A stretch of 64,000 bases of DNA from Photorhabdus laumondii subsp. laumondii (lineage in GTDB: Bacteria > Pseudomonadota > Gammaproteobacteria > Enterobacterales > Enterobacteriaceae): NCBI RefSeq assembly GCF_003343245.1, contig NZ_CP024901.1, forward strand, positions 1,736,001 to 1,800,000, read 5' to 3'. A program made the position numbers and the translations under genes. Positions 55,483 through 64,000 of this stretch are shown piece after piece (the stretch's first letter is position 1; every line of letters starts with the position of its first letter). Below the pieces are notes generated by a model. It was not told the DNA's origin, searched no databases, and was given only the letters and a program-made list of their open reading frames with translations.

Positions 55483-56628
55483 ATGGAAACTGTAGATTAC
55501 TTTGCCCAACTGAGATCACAACTGACCTCTTTTCTTTTTCTCAATGGCGATGGACTGACTGTTTCCCGCCTGGGTCTCTCGATAACCCTGTTTTTTAAAC
55601 AGGGTTATACCCAGGAGAAAAAACAGCGCATTCTGGCCTGTTATCACCGCTTTCGCGAAGAGTTTGGTACTCATCTGCGTTTTCACAGTCATTCACTGAA
55701 AGGGTTAAGCAAATATTCACCGGAAAATATTATTAAGGTAGAGGAAGGCATTCTCGCCAGGAAAAAAAATCAGCCTTGTGGTTGGGTCGTCAGTGATGCT
55801 AAAAACGAAGATGAAGCGCCTCGTTATCTGATGCGTTATCTGGATTCTGATGAGGATGATGGTGACGATAGTAGCGCCTACCTGAGTCTAGTGCTGCCCT
55901 GGGATTACCTGAAAGAACAAGAAGGCATGGCTCGTTTTATGGCCTGGCTGGATTTTCTGTGTGAACAGCTTGAACCTGACTGGGGAGATTGTGGTTACTG
56001 TCTGGTCTTACCCAAAGACTACTATGATTATTTTCCCCTGGAGTACCAACTGGCCCTGCGCTACCCTTCCCTGCAAGTCAATTCCACTGTTCACACCACA
56101 CTGGACGATTATGCCCATTCCATACGAAGCATGAATTGGATCACCCTGCTGTCCAAACGATTTGTAAACCGACTGGGTGGAGAATATTGGATACGCTGCA
56201 CGCTGGCACGCTACCCGGATGTGGTGATCAGTTCTTACTCCAATGGTCTGATAATCCGCGCAGGCAAATACCCTGACTTAACGCCACTACCGGGTAGTGT
56301 CCCGGAGAGTTATTTTGCCATTAACCAGTTGATACGCCCGATACGTTTTGTTCCGGGAGAAGGTGATTCACTGCATTTTTATGGAGAAGGTCATTTTGAT
56401 GATATTTCCACACTGGCTTGGTATGCCCGTTATGACCGGGGACCGCTGCATGTAACCCCTTTGAGAGGTGATCATCCGGCACTGGTCAGCGGGATCTGGC
56501 AAACCGAGAGCCTGCCGGGCAAGCAGTACTTCTTTGCTCAGGGGGCGATGGCTTTTGATGTTGAAGGTGCAGAGACAGGTACAACTATCTGGCATCTGAT
56601 ACGGGAAGCGGCAAATATGTGGGAATAA
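55483..56628 (+). CDS. DUF3396-type immunity protein, copy 1
   Basis: A 381-residue cytoplasmic protein with DUF3396-like segments YLMRYLDSDEDDGDDSSAYL, LPWDYLKEQEGMARFMAWLD and YFPLEYQLALRYPSLQVNST. DUF3396 proteins occur with T6SS effectors (annotated as type VI immunity family). It starts 14 bp after the nuclease gene with ggag. It is closely similar over its whole length to the next gene. No signal peptide, which fits protection against a nuclease acting in the cytoplasm. Confidence 0.75.
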   Translation: METVDYFAQLRSQLTSFLFLNGDGLTVSRLGLSITLFFKQGYTQEKKQRILACYHRFREEFGTHLRFHSHSLKGLSKYSPENIIKVEEGILARKKNQPCGWVVSDAKNEDEAPRYLMRYLDSDEDDGDDSSAYLSLVLPWDYLKEQEGMARFMAWLDFLCEQLEPDWGDCGYCLVLPKDYYDYFPLEYQLALRYPSLQVNSTVHTTLDDYAHSIRSMNWITLLSKRFVNRLGGEYWIRCTLARYPDVVISSYSNGLIIRAGKYPDLTPLPGSVPESYFAINQLIRPIRFVPGEGDSLHFYGEGHFDDISTLAWYARYDRGPLHVTPLRGDHPALVSGIWQTESLPGKQYFFAQGAMAFDVEGAETGTTIWHLIREAANMWE

Positions 56629-56662
56629 CAGATTATCCACCGACTCATCACTTACGGAGAAA

Positions 56663-57811
56663 ATGATGGAAACTGTAGATGACTTTGCCCAGTTGAAATC
56701 ACAACTGGCCGCGTTTACCTTCCTCAATGGCGATGGGCTGACCGTTTCTCGTCTTGGGATTTCTATCACCTTGTTTTTTAAACAAGGCTATACTCAGGAG
56801 AAAAAACAGCGCATTCTGGCCTGCTACCGCCGCTTTCGCGAAGAATTTGGTACTCATCTGCGTTTTCACAGTCATGAGCTGGAAGGACTAAAAAAATATT
56901 CCCCGGAAAATATTGCCAAAGTGGAAGAGGCCATTCTTAATCAGAAAAAGAATCAGCCCTCTAGTTGGGTAGTCAGTGATGCTAAAAATATCTATGAAGC
57001 CCCTCGTTATCTGATGCGTTATCTGGATTCTGATGAGGATGATGGTGACGATGATAGCTCTTACCTAAGCCTGACACTGCCTTGGGATTATCTAAAAGAA
57101 CAAGACGGCATGGCTCGTTTTATGGCCTGGCTGGATTTTCTGTGTGAACAACTCGAACCGGACAGTGGTGACTGTGGCTACAGCTTGGCCCTACCCAGAG
57201 ATTACCATGACTACTTTCCTTTAGAGTACCAGCTAGCGCAACGTTACCCCTCCCTGCAAGTCAATTCTACGGTTCATACTGCGGTATTACAGTATGAACA
57301 CTCCATCCGTGGCATTAATTGGATCACCCTGCTGTCCAAACGCTTTGTAAACCGACTGGGTGGAGAATTCTGGATACGTCAGGTGCTGCGCCCCTACCGG
57401 GATGTGGTGATTACTTCTTACCGTGATGGCCTGATTATCCAGGCCGGTCAATACCCGGACTTAACGCCACTCCCGGGCAGTGTCCCGGAGAGTTATTTTG
57501 CCATTAACCAACTGATACGTCCGATACGGGTGATACCTCGTGAAGGCCATTCATTGCACTTCTATGGTGAAGGGCATTTTAATTCAACTTCTACCCTGGC
57601 CTGGTATGCCCGTTATGACCGGGGACCGCTGCATGTAACCCCGTTGAGAGGTGATCATCCGGCACTGGTCAGCGGGATCTGGCAAACCGAGAGCCTGCCG
57701 GGCAAGCAGTACTTCTTTGCTCAGGGGGCGATGGCTTTTGATGTTGAAGGTGCAGAACCGGGCACAACTGCATGGCATTTAATACGAGAAACGGAAAATA
57801 CAACGGAGTAA
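56663..57811 (+). CDS. DUF3396-type immunity protein, copy 2
   Basis: A 382-residue paralogue of the preceding gene, about four-fifths identical by eye, with long stretches identical in DNA (for example near 56460-56570 versus 57615-57745). Differences concentrate in the middle (ALPRDYHDYFPLEYQ, VLRPYRDVVITSYRDGL). Tandem duplication may allow protection against effector variants. It starts after acggag at ATGATG (56663). Confidence 0.75.
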   Translation: MMETVDDFAQLKSQLAAFTFLNGDGLTVSRLGISITLFFKQGYTQEKKQRILACYRRFREEFGTHLRFHSHELEGLKKYSPENIAKVEEAILNQKKNQPSSWVVSDAKNIYEAPRYLMRYLDSDEDDGDDDSSYLSLTLPWDYLKEQDGMARFMAWLDFLCEQLEPDSGDCGYSLALPRDYHDYFPLEYQLAQRYPSLQVNSTVHTAVLQYEHSIRGINWITLLSKRFVNRLGGEFWIRQVLRPYRDVVITSYRDGLIIQAGQYPDLTPLPGSVPESYFAINQLIRPIRVIPREGHSLHFYGEGHFNSTSTLAWYARYDRGPLHVTPLRGDHPALVSGIWQTESLPGKQYFFAQGAMAFDVEGAEPGTTAWHLIRETENTTE

Positions 57812-57814
57812 ATA

Positions 57815-58087
57815 ATGCGCAGTGTAGTGGAAAGTAAAAAAGTTATCCTTAAAGGTGATACCACAACAACCGGAGGTGAGGTTTTAAAGGGTTCCGATTT
57901 GGTAAATCAACAACTATCGGTTGCCTGTAAAGGTGACCCGGTGTTTTGTCCCGCCTGTAAACAAACTGGCGCTGTTGCGGAAGGTTCTAACTTGTTTAAT
58001 ATACAAGGAATACCTGTCGCGCTGGAGGGGCATCTTGTTAATTGTGGTTGCCCGACCGGCGCTTGTCGATTAAAGGTACGGTCATAA
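57815..58087 (+). CDS. PAAR-domain spike protein
   Basis: A 90-residue PAAR protein that would sharpen the VgrG spike. It shows a Thr-rich beta region (ILKGDTTTTGGEVLKGSDLV), the Cys pair CPACKQTG and the C-terminal GHLVNCGCPTGACRLK zinc-ligand region. It starts 3 bp after the second immunity gene, so the operon is vgrG-nuclease-immunity-immunity-PAAR. No fused effector domain. Confidence 0.85.
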   Translation: MRSVVESKKVILKGDTTTTGGEVLKGSDLVNQQLSVACKGDPVFCPACKQTGAVAEGSNLFNIQGIPVALEGHLVNCGCPTGACRLKVRS

Positions 58088-58269
58088 CTATCAAATGCTA
58101 AAGCCTTTAATTGAAATACCCATAAAACCGGAGCAGGTTTTAAACTGTGATTAAAAGTTATTTTTTTAACCTATGATTTTAATCGGTATCTGGTTTTAAT
58201 CTTTTTTTATCTTTTGGATATTCGATTTTTGCTAAATTTAAACATTATGATATATCGTGGTTTAACGTT
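58088..58269. other. intergenic sequence after the PAAR gene, no gene seen
   Basis: AT-rich, without a clear intrinsic terminator or frame. Confidence 0.3.
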
Positions 58270-58404
58270 TAAACGAACGTTAATCATATCCGATTTATTT
58301 TTACTGGCACTGTTTTACCGACATTGTTTTACTGACAATTCTGTGGGTTTTTATAGAACATCACCCTTTGTTTTTTCTTTATTAAATCACTAATAAATAG
58401 TTTT
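58270..58404. repeat. AT-rich dispersed repeat, copy B, left part
   Basis: Aligns with the 24690-24790 part of copy A (shared gttaatcatatccgattt-type and caccctttgttttttc-type sequence). The repeat continues after the IS at 59560. The IS630-family insertion therefore split a pre-existing repeat copy. Confidence 0.45.
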
Positions 58405-58407
58405 CTA

Positions 58408-59556
58408 AATAACTTTTCAAAATAGTAGAACACTTGGAGGGAACTCAGTCCAATTTTTGCAATCTGATCAATTGTAGATAATCCCAAACCACTAAACGGA
58501 CTGAGTTATGCCTATCATAGCACCTATACCCCGCAATGAACGACGCCAGATGAAAAAAATTATCCAGAACACCCGAGATAAAGATTATGCTCGCAGGCTC
58601 ATGGCCATATTGATGCTGCATCGAGGCGAGTCTGTCTCTCTGGTCGCCAAAACCCTTTGCGCCAGTCGTTCTTCTGTCTATCGCTGGATAAACTGGTTGA
58701 CTTTATATGGTCTGGAAGGACTCAAAAGCCTGCCTGTGGGCAGACCCGCTGTCTGGAATTTAATCCCGCTTTATCCTTTACTGTCTTTTTTATTGCAATA
58801 TTCTCCCCAGCAATTGGGCTGCCTGCGTTCTCGCTGGAGTCTTGAGTTTTTTATAATTAAAATCAATGAATTATTAAACATAAAATTATCCATCAGTACC
58901 TTCTATCGTTACTTACATAAAATGGGTATCGTGTGGCGAAGGGCAGCCCCGACGCTTAAATTACCCGATCCCGAGTACCATGAAAAAATGGCGAAAATTA
59001 CCGAGGCATTGTCAACGTGTTCAGAAAAACATCCCGTTTTTTATGAAGATGAAGTCGACATCGAGCTGAATCCAAAAATCGGGGCTGACTGGTATTTAAA
59101 AGGGCAACAGAAACGTATAGTGACACCAGGAAAAAACCAAAAACATTATTTTGCAGGTTGCCTGAATGTTCAAACGGGAAAAGTGACTTATGCTGACGGG
59201 TTAAATAAGAATTCTCAGTTATTTATCAATGTATTGGAAGAACTTGAACGCCAGTATTGTCATGCTGAAACCCTCACTTTGATTTTGGATAATTACAGTA
59301 TCCATAAAAGCCGACGGGTCAGAGATTGGCTGGCTTGTCATCCTAAATTTAATCTGTTGTTTTTACCTGTTTATTCACCCTGGCTGAATAAAATTGAGCG
59401 TCTGTGGCAATCCTTACATGAAACGGTGACACGAAATCATGGCTGTCAGTATATGTGGCAATTGCTTGAGAAAGTGAAAACGTTTTTAAATTCATGTCCC
59501 TACAGGAATAGCAGAGAATAAAAAGAGTGAGTGTATTATAATTATGAAAAGTTATT
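58408..59556 (+). mobile_element. IS630-family insertion sequence
   Basis: 1149-bp element with terminal inverted repeats aataacttttca and tgaaaagttatt, flanked by TA dinucleotides (58406-58407 and 59557-59558), as expected for the TA target duplication of IS630/Tc1. It contains one transposase gene. It lies at the right end of the VgrG island, inside a dispersed repeat. Confidence 0.8.
58508..59521 (+). CDS. IS630-family transposase
   Basis: A 337-residue DDE transposase. The N-terminal helix-turn-helix is VSLVAKTLCASRSSVYRWIN; the catalytic motifs are FYEDEVDIEL, LILDNYSIHKS and YSPWLNKIERLW (D, D, E pattern). Length is near full size for the family and there is no internal stop, so it may be active. 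The start at 58508 follows the sequence actgagtt; the inverted repeats flank it at about 90 and 25 bp. Confidence 0.9.
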   Translation: MPIIAPIPRNERRQMKKIIQNTRDKDYARRLMAILMLHRGESVSLVAKTLCASRSSVYRWINWLTLYGLEGLKSLPVGRPAVWNLIPLYPLLSFLLQYSPQQLGCLRSRWSLEFFIIKINELLNIKLSISTFYRYLHKMGIVWRRAAPTLKLPDPEYHEKMAKITEALSTCSEKHPVFYEDEVDIELNPKIGADWYLKGQQKRIVTPGKNQKHYFAGCLNVQTGKVTYADGLNKNSQLFINVLEELERQYCHAETLTLILDNYSIHKSRRVRDWLACHPKFNLLFLPVYSPWLNKIERLWQSLHETVTRNHGCQYMWQLLEKVKTFLNSCPYRNSRE

Positions 59557-59559
59557 TAG

Positions 59560-59810
59560 TATAGAGATACCATTAATGTTTTTTTAGGATAAATCCTTTT
59601 TAGTGCTTAAATTCAGCTAAATTAATCGTTTTATCTCTTCTTTAATCGCATTTTTATTGATTGCTTCGTAAAATGATAGTGAGAAAATACTTAAATGTCA
59701 GTTTATTCTATTGATGTTATTTCACGTTATTATTGCTTTTCAACTCTCGGTTAATGATTAGTAAATTTCGATTAAATGTCATTAATCACGCTACTGAAAA
59801 ATTTGATTCA
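59560..59810. repeat. AT-rich dispersed repeat, copy B, right part
   Basis: Aligns with 24770-25000 (atgttttttaggataaatcc, gagaaaatacttaaatgtca, ggttaatgattagtaaattt). Non-coding. Confidence 0.45.
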
Positions 59811-59929
59811 TTGTGTTAAATCAGTCTGTTGAATGAAGTATTTAACCTCTCCCTGTTTGTGTTTTTAAATAGTCATGGTTGGTTAAGTAAATATAAAATA
59901 AGTGAAGGGCAGTATTACTGATTTACCGA

Positions 59930-59952
59930 TATACCCGTCATCTTTCAAGTTA
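59930..59952 (-). repeat. ERIC end fragment
   Basis: Only the terminal tatacccgtcatctttcaag segment of an ERIC remains; the sequence departs from the element at ttacgttttc. Confidence 0.75.
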
Positions 59953-60030
59953 CGTTTTCTCTTCCAATGTCAGCATGACATCGGACTTTTTACCCGCTTT
60001 TAAAACCACGCTGATAGATAAAAAAGGCTT

Positions 60031-60128
60031 TTTTTAACAATTGCCTCGTAAATCCTGGCCTAATGCGAGGGTGTCGCAAAAGGCCAGCATTGAAAATAAA
60101 CCCGCAGAGATTTATTGCCTGTTATTGG
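60031..60128 (+). repeat. 98-bp direct repeat, right copy
   Basis: Partner of 51337-51434 in the same orientation, with six substitutions and no gaps. It marks the right boundary of the VgrG island. Confidence 0.85.
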
Positions 60129-60345
60129 AACTCCAGTCTCTGGATGCTACGTAAGGCAGAAAATGCCGCTCTTTCTCCGCATGATAAATAAACCGCAATT
60201 TTGGGTAGATTTTTCTGACATCCGGTGTGAATGGAAAGCATCAGTTGTCGTAAATGTCGTCATGAAGGAACCGCGTTTGGAATGGGAGCCTCAATCTTAG
60301 CTGATAAAGGAGAGCTTTTGCGGTACCTTCTTTACGGAGGGAACG
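60129..60345. other. region between the direct repeat and ybhK, no confident gene
   Basis: Contains small frames on both strands. One leftward frame (about 60240-60120, with CGERAAFSALRSIQRLEF) reads into the direct repeat but lacks support. Likely decayed sequence. Confidence 0.3.
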
Positions 60346-61254
60346 TCACCCAAGGTTTTGCAGGGTATTCTCTAACGCCTGATGCAATAATTCACGGTCG
60401 TGGCGATAGGGAACATCCTGTGCTTCGAGTATTTGCTGAGTAATAATCCGGTCGTTAAGCTCGCTGATATTTGTGCACGGGCCAACAATTACCGCATCAA
60501 TTATCCGGCTGCCAATTTTGTTTTCCATTATTTCCAGCTTATCTTTCAGTGTCAGTTCAGCGGCCGCGGCACTGAGTTCTTTGCCAAGGTTACCGATATA
60601 AATCATATTGGCGTTGCTACGGCGCAGTGCTTGGGTGAGATCTTCAAGCAGAAGCAATGGCATCAGACTGGTGAAGAAGCTGCCAGGGCCGATAATAATC
60701 AGATCTGCTTGAGTGATAGCATCCAATGCCTCTTTTGTTGCGGCCGCAGGTGGATAAAGCATCAACTCCTGAGGAATACAATTCAATTGATCAACATTAA
60801 CTTCGCCATAAATGGTGTTGCCTTGATCATCTATCGCCATCAGGTCAACGGGCTGCTCAGACATTGGAATAAGATGAGCATTAACTTTCAACAAACTGCG
60901 GATTAAATTAATTGCCTCAAGGGGTCTGACACTTAGATGATCTAACGCTTTAAGCATCAGATTCCCCAGATTATGCCCTGCCAGTTCGCCATTGCCACTG
61001 AAACGGTATTCGAACATTGCCGACGCGACACTGGGTTCGGTAATAAGCTGATTTAAACAATTGCGGGTATCACCCCAGGCAATACCACCTTCTGAACGCC
61101 GGATCCTGCCGGTTGAGCCGCCATTATCTGTCGTGGTGACAATGCCTGTTAGGCGAGAGCCTAGTGATGAAAGAGAGGACATAACGCGTCCAAGGCCATG
61201 ACCTCCGCCTAAGGCAACTACCCGATCTAAATCGGCTAATGTGCGGTTTCGCAT
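60346..61254 (-). CDS. ybhK: YvcK/YbhK family protein (gluconeogenesis factor-like)
   Basis: A 302-residue CofD-like protein binding a UDP-sugar or nucleotide. The N-terminal [17 protein letters not shown] and [12 protein letters not shown] loops, [21 protein letters not shown] and [20 protein letters not shown] are family hallmarks. YvcK binds UDP-GlcNAc and influences envelope and carbon metabolism in Bacillus; in enterics YbhK is of unclear function. Location between uvrB and moaA is conserved with Escherichia coli, apart from the inserted island. Confidence 0.93.
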   Translation of the reverse strand: MRNRTLADLDRVVALGGGHGLGRVMSSLSSLGSRLTGIVTTTDNGGSTGRIRRSEGGIAWGDTRNCLNQLITEPSVASAMFEYRFSGNGELAGHNLGNLMLKALDHLSVRPLEAINLIRSLLKVNAHLIPMSEQPVDLMAIDDQGNTIYGEVNVDQLNCIPQELMLYPPAAATKEALDAITQADLIIIGPGSFFTSLMPLLLLEDLTQALRRSNANMIYIGNLGKELSAAAAELTLKDKLEIMENKIGSRIIDAVIVGPCTNISELNDRIITQQILEAQDVPYRHDRELLHQALENTLQNLG

Positions 61255-61384
61255 AGAATTCCTATTACTGACTGAGCATATATTCGCTGAATAATTTTAG
61301 CGTAATTTATTATAAAACACGATTAACCGAACAAACGTTATGATTGGGTACAATGTTTTAACTGATCACAAATAGAAATTGTCC

Positions 61385-61436
61385 TTGGATTTGCTCCCTT
61401 GCTGTCGCGATGCATCTTGAAATCCATAAGGTATAT
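61385..61436 (-). repeat. partial ERIC element
   Basis: The right half of a reverse ERIC (gctcccttgctgtcgcgatg to ataaggtata) without the left half. Confidence 0.8.
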
Positions 61437-61525
61437 ATTCAATTATATAACGAAAGTAGGTATTCGCATTTTTCTTTGTTAAGCGCTAAAATCCATATCA
61501 CAGAAGGTCGTTTTACATTAAATCA

Positions 61526-61538
61526 TATACCCTATGGA
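61526..61538 (+). repeat. ERIC end fragment abutting the Moco leader
   Basis: tataccctatgga matches an ERIC left end and is followed directly by the Moco riboswitch sequence. It may be chance or the remains of an insertion. Confidence 0.35.
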
Positions 61539-61540
61539 AT

Positions 61541-61661
61541 TAACTCCTAGCCTCTGCATCTAAGTCACTTTTTACACAGCGATATGATGTTTTGGCCGTG
61601 ACCACTGAGTCACCAGGATGTGAGGCAGAAATGCCCACGTCTCCCATGTTTGGAAAGGTGT
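61541..61661 (+). promoter_or_regulatory. Moco riboswitch (moaA leader RNA)
   Basis: The 5' leader of moaA contains the conserved Moco RNA elements ctcctagcctctgcatc, ggccgtgacca, caccagg, a pairing helix gtgaggcag/cgtctccca and tttggaaaggtgtt running up to the ATG. The order and sequence strongly resemble the Escherichia coli moaA Moco RNA motif, which represses moaABCDE translation when molybdenum cofactor is bound. The terminal part overlaps the ribosome site (ggaaagg). Confidence 0.85.
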
Positions 61662-61662
61662 T

Positions 61663-62646
61663 ATGGTGAAACAACTCACAGATGCTTTTGCCCGCAAATT
61701 TTACTATTTGCGGCTATCAATCACCGATGTATGTAATTTTCGGTGCACTTATTGTTTGCCGGATGGTTATAAACCCCGTGGACATCACTCCTTTTTGACA
61801 TTACCCGAAATCCGTCTTGTTGGCCGGGCATTTGCCGATCTGGGTACCGAGAAAATCCGTTTGACGGGGGGTGAACCGACCATGCGCCGCGATTTCACCG
61901 ATATTATTTCCGTCATACGTGAAAATAAGTTGATTAAAACCCTCGCGGTAACCACTAACGGTTATCGAATGGAGCGAGATATTGCTAAGTGGAAAGAGGC
62001 GGGTTTAACCGCAGTGAATGTCAGTATGGATTCGCTTGATCCCCGCCAATTTCATGCGATTACCGGGCAGGACAAATTTTTTCAGGTGATGCGTGGTATT
62101 GATGCAGCATTTGCGGTGGGTTTTAGTAAAGTGAAAGTCAACGTGGTGCTGATGAAAAATGTTAACGATATCAGCCTGTCGGCTTTCCTGCATTGGATAA
62201 AAGATCGTCCGATTCAACTAAGATTTATCGAATTGATGGAAACGGGTGACGGTGGTGAAATGTTTCGCCAATACCACATTTCGGGGGAAATTATCCGGGA
62301 ACGCCTGCTGCTCGATGGCTGGCATTTGCTTCAACGTTCACGCAGTGATGGCCCTGCACAGGTTTTTAGCCATCCTGATTATCAGGGAGAAGTGGGTTTA
62401 ATTATGCCTTATGAGAAAAATTTTTGTCAGAGTTGTAATCGATTACGTGTTTCTTCAATAGGTCATCTTCATTTATGCCTGTTTGGTGAACAGGGGATAC
62501 CACTGCGTGACTTATTGGCGAGTGAAAAACAACTCGATGATCTGAAATTGCGTATTCAGGATGGATTGCGGCATAAACGGGAAACCCATTTTCTTCATCA
62601 AGGTGACAGCGGTATCACGCCAAATCTTTCCGTCATCGGCGGTTAA
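61663..62646 (+). CDS. moaA: GTP 3',8-cyclase MoaA
   Basis: A 327-residue radical SAM enzyme for the first step of molybdenum cofactor synthesis (GTP to 3',8-cyclo-GTP). The SAM cluster is in [23 protein letters not shown] and [17 protein letters not shown] follow; the second cluster is at [12 protein letters not shown] and HLHLCLFG; and the essential C-terminal GG is present (SVIGG). Downstream of a Moco riboswitch; first gene of moaACDE. moaB is absent, which is common. Confidence 0.98.
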   Translation: MVKQLTDAFARKFYYLRLSITDVCNFRCTYCLPDGYKPRGHHSFLTLPEIRLVGRAFADLGTEKIRLTGGEPTMRRDFTDIISVIRENKLIKTLAVTTNGYRMERDIAKWKEAGLTAVNVSMDSLDPRQFHAITGQDKFFQVMRGIDAAFAVGFSKVKVNVVLMKNVNDISLSAFLHWIKDRPIQLRFIELMETGDGGEMFRQYHISGEIIRERLLLDGWHLLQRSRSDGPAQVFSHPDYQGEVGLIMPYEKNFCQSCNRLRVSSIGHLHLCLFGEQGIPLRDLLASEKQLDDLKLRIQDGLRHKRETHFLHQGDSGITPNLSVIGG

Positions 62647-62685
62647 TTTACCGTCTGGATATTGTTGTTTTTTCAGGAGCTGAGA

Positions 62686-63165
62686 ATGTCTCAATTAACC
62701 CACATCAATTCTACCGGTGAAGCGCATATGGTTGATGTTTCTGCTAAAGCTGAAACATCACGCGAGGCACGGGCAGAAGCGTTTGTTGGAATGAAGCCGG
62801 AAACACTGGCGATGATTATTGAAGGTCGCCATCACAAAGGTGATGTATTTGCCACCGCGAGGATTGCGGGTATCCAAGCAGCCAAGCGCACATGGGAATT
62901 AATTCCGCTGTGTCATCCATTACTGCTCACTAAAGTAGAAGTCCAGTTGGAAGCTCAGACAAAATATAACCGGGTCAGAATTGAATCCTGTTGTCGTCTG
63001 ACTGGGAAAACCGGTGTTGAAATGGAGGCCCTGACAGCGGCGTCAGTCGCGGCTTTGACAATTTACGATATGTGTAAAGCGGTACAGAAAGATATGGTCA
63101 TTGGGCCAGTGCGTTTACTGGAGAAAATCGGTGGTAAATTAGGCCATTTTAAGGTGGAGCAATGA
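62686..63165 (+). CDS. moaC: cyclic pyranopterin monophosphate synthase MoaC
   Basis: A 159-residue enzyme that rearranges cyclo-GTP to cPMP with MoaA. The start at ATG 62686 after caggag gives [20 protein letters not shown], the family N-terminus; the frame extends to 62662 without support. Catalytic regions are [12 protein letters not shown] and [20 protein letters not shown], with Asp-Met-Cys-Lys (DMCKA). Its stop overlaps moaD (ATGA). Confidence 0.97.
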   Translation: MSQLTHINSTGEAHMVDVSAKAETSREARAEAFVGMKPETLAMIIEGRHHKGDVFATARIAGIQAAKRTWELIPLCHPLLLTKVEVQLEAQTKYNRVRIESCCRLTGKTGVEMEALTAASVAALTIYDMCKAVQKDMVIGPVRLLEKIGGKLGHFKVEQ

Positions 63166-63407
63166 TTAAAGTCCTGTTTTTTGCTCAGGTACGTGAGCTG
63201 GTAGGTACTGATTCACTGGATCTCGATAATCGTTACACAACCGTTGACAGTTTGAGAATGGCGTTAATATCAAAGGGAGAACGTTGGGCTTTGGCATTGG
63301 AAAATGGAAAATTGTTGTCAGCGGTAAACCAATCTCTGGTTCATGGCGGGCACCGATTACAGGATGGCGATGAAGTGGCCTTTTTCCCGCCGGTGACTGG
63401 GGGATAA
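63162..63407 (+). CDS. moaD: molybdopterin synthase sulfur carrier subunit MoaD
   Basis: An 81-residue ubiquitin-like protein ([20 protein letters not shown]) ending in the required Gly-Gly (FFPPVTGG), which is thiocarboxylated and inserts into MoaE. It overlaps moaC by 4 bp and is followed 3 bp later by moaE. Confidence 0.97.
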   Translation: MIKVLFFAQVRELVGTDSLDLDNRYTTVDSLRMALISKGERWALALENGKLLSAVNQSLVHGGHRLQDGDEVAFFPPVTGG

Positions 63408-63410
63408 TAA

Positions 63411-63863
63411 ATGGAAAACACCCGCATTTTCGTTGGGCCGAAGAATTTCAAGCTAGGGGATGAATATCAATGGCTTGCTCAATGTGATGAAGATGGTGCT
63501 ATTGTCACTTTCACCGGCAAAGTCCGCAATCATAATTTGGGAGATAATGTCGGGGCGCTGAGATTGGAACACTATCCGGGAATGACGGAAAAAACATTAC
63601 GGCGTATTGTCACCGAAGCACGCAGTCGCTGGCCGTTGCAGCGAATCAGTGTTGTCCATCGGGTTGGTACATTGTATCCGGGTGATGAGATCGTGTTTGT
63701 GGGTGTGACCGGTGCTCATCGTCATATGGCTTTTGAAGCGGCTGAATTTATTATGGATTTTTTGAAAACGCAGGCACCTTTCTGGAAAAAGGAGTTCTTG
63801 CCTGATGGTGAACGTTGGGTTGAATCCCGAGAGAGCGATCAGGAAGCCGTGAAACGCTGGTAA
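63411..63863 (+). CDS. moaE: molybdopterin synthase catalytic subunit MoaE
   Basis: A 150-residue enzyme that converts cPMP to molybdopterin with MoaD. Features are DGAIVTFTGKVRNHNLGD, LEHYPGMTEK, VHRVGTLYPGDEIVFVGV and the Lys-bearing LKTQAPFWKKE with GERWVESR near the end. Length matches Escherichia coli MoaE. Last gene of the operon in this window. Confidence 0.97.
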   Translation: MENTRIFVGPKNFKLGDEYQWLAQCDEDGAIVTFTGKVRNHNLGDNVGALRLEHYPGMTEKTLRRIVTEARSRWPLQRISVVHRVGTLYPGDEIVFVGVTGAHRHMAFEAAEFIMDFLKTQAPFWKKEFLPDGERWVESRESDQEAVKRW

Positions 63864-64000
63864 TGAAAGTATTGGTTAAATTCTGCGAAACGCTTCGAAA
63901 AAGGATTGAATAAAAGGATTACTATATGAGTAATTATTGAATAGTGAATTGTTTTGTTTATATTCTATGATAATGTATAAAACTTGAGTGGGTTGTTGGT
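63864..64000. other. sequence after moaE, no gene seen
   Basis: AT-rich, without a clear terminator or frame before the window ends. Confidence 0.3.

Noticed and set aside
60115..60443. Small rightward frames (61 and 70 codons) before ybhK
   Set aside because: They overlap the direct repeat and the antisense of ybhK and have no supporting motif or ribosome site.

Overview
The window is a chromosomal segment of an enteric gammaproteobacterium, most probably Photorhabdus (Morganellaceae). The backbone follows the Escherichia order cydABX-ybgE-ybgC-tolQRA-tolB-pal-cpoB-Lys tRNAs-nadA-pnuC-aroG-gpmA ... modF-modE-acrZ-modABC-ybhA-pgl ... bioA/bioBFCD-uvrB ... ybhK-moaACDE. DNA is AT-rich, and eleven full-length ERIC elements (about 127 bp, inverted ends tataccc/gggtata) plus fragments lie between and inside genes, a density typical of Photorhabdus. 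The species call is inference.

Layout. 1-3.1 kb: accessory cluster with the end of an MFS exporter, a HisC-like aminotransferase, a VOC protein, a PaiB-like flavoprotein and an unknown gene. 3.1-4.2 kb: leftward pseudogene with one frameshift and one in-frame stop. 5.0-8.2 kb: cytochrome bd oxidase genes (cydA, cydB, cydX) with a doubly frameshifted ybgE. 8.3-13.8 kb: complete Tol-Pal cell-envelope cluster. 13.9-15.3 kb: tandem array of Lys tRNA genes. The first two copies are intact. The next six carry the same 64-nt hairpin-rich insert in the T loop, and the ninth is truncated inside the insert. 15.2-25.2 kb: accessory island with an ANT(6)-like nucleotidyltransferase, three tail-fibre/collar paralogues with switched tips, a DUF2778/Tlde1-like effector-immunity pair, and an AT-rich ABC exporter locus whose first permease is broken by an ERIC. 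The NadR-box promoter region of nadA occurs on both sides of most of this island.

25.3-38.8 kb: NAD (nadA, pnuC), aromatic (aroG), glycolytic (gpmA), molybdate (modF, modE, modABC), acrZ, ybhA and pgl genes. 39.0-40.8 kb: TnpB-like remnant and a RES/Xre-ParS toxin-antitoxin pair. 40.9-45.8 kb: divergent biotin operons around a BirA-type operator. 46.2-47.7 kb: VUT/YhhQ-family transporter with a cognate HTH regulator. 47.7-49.3 kb: gene-free stretch holding a tandem repeat and DnaA boxes. 49.3-51.3 kb: uvrB. 51.3-60.1 kb: orphan type VI secretion island (VgrG, VRR-NUC-type nuclease effector, two paralogous DUF3396 immunity proteins, PAAR) plus an IS630-family element, bounded by a 98-bp direct repeat (92 of 98 identical by eye). 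60.3-63.9 kb: ybhK, then a Moco riboswitch and moaACDE.

How the genes relate: molybdate uptake (modABC), its sensor (modE) and cofactor synthesis (moaACDE behind a Moco riboswitch) form one physiological theme. The two accessory islands carry competition or host-interaction functions. The least expected structure is the interrupted tRNA-Lys array. All calls come from reading the sequence without database searches.
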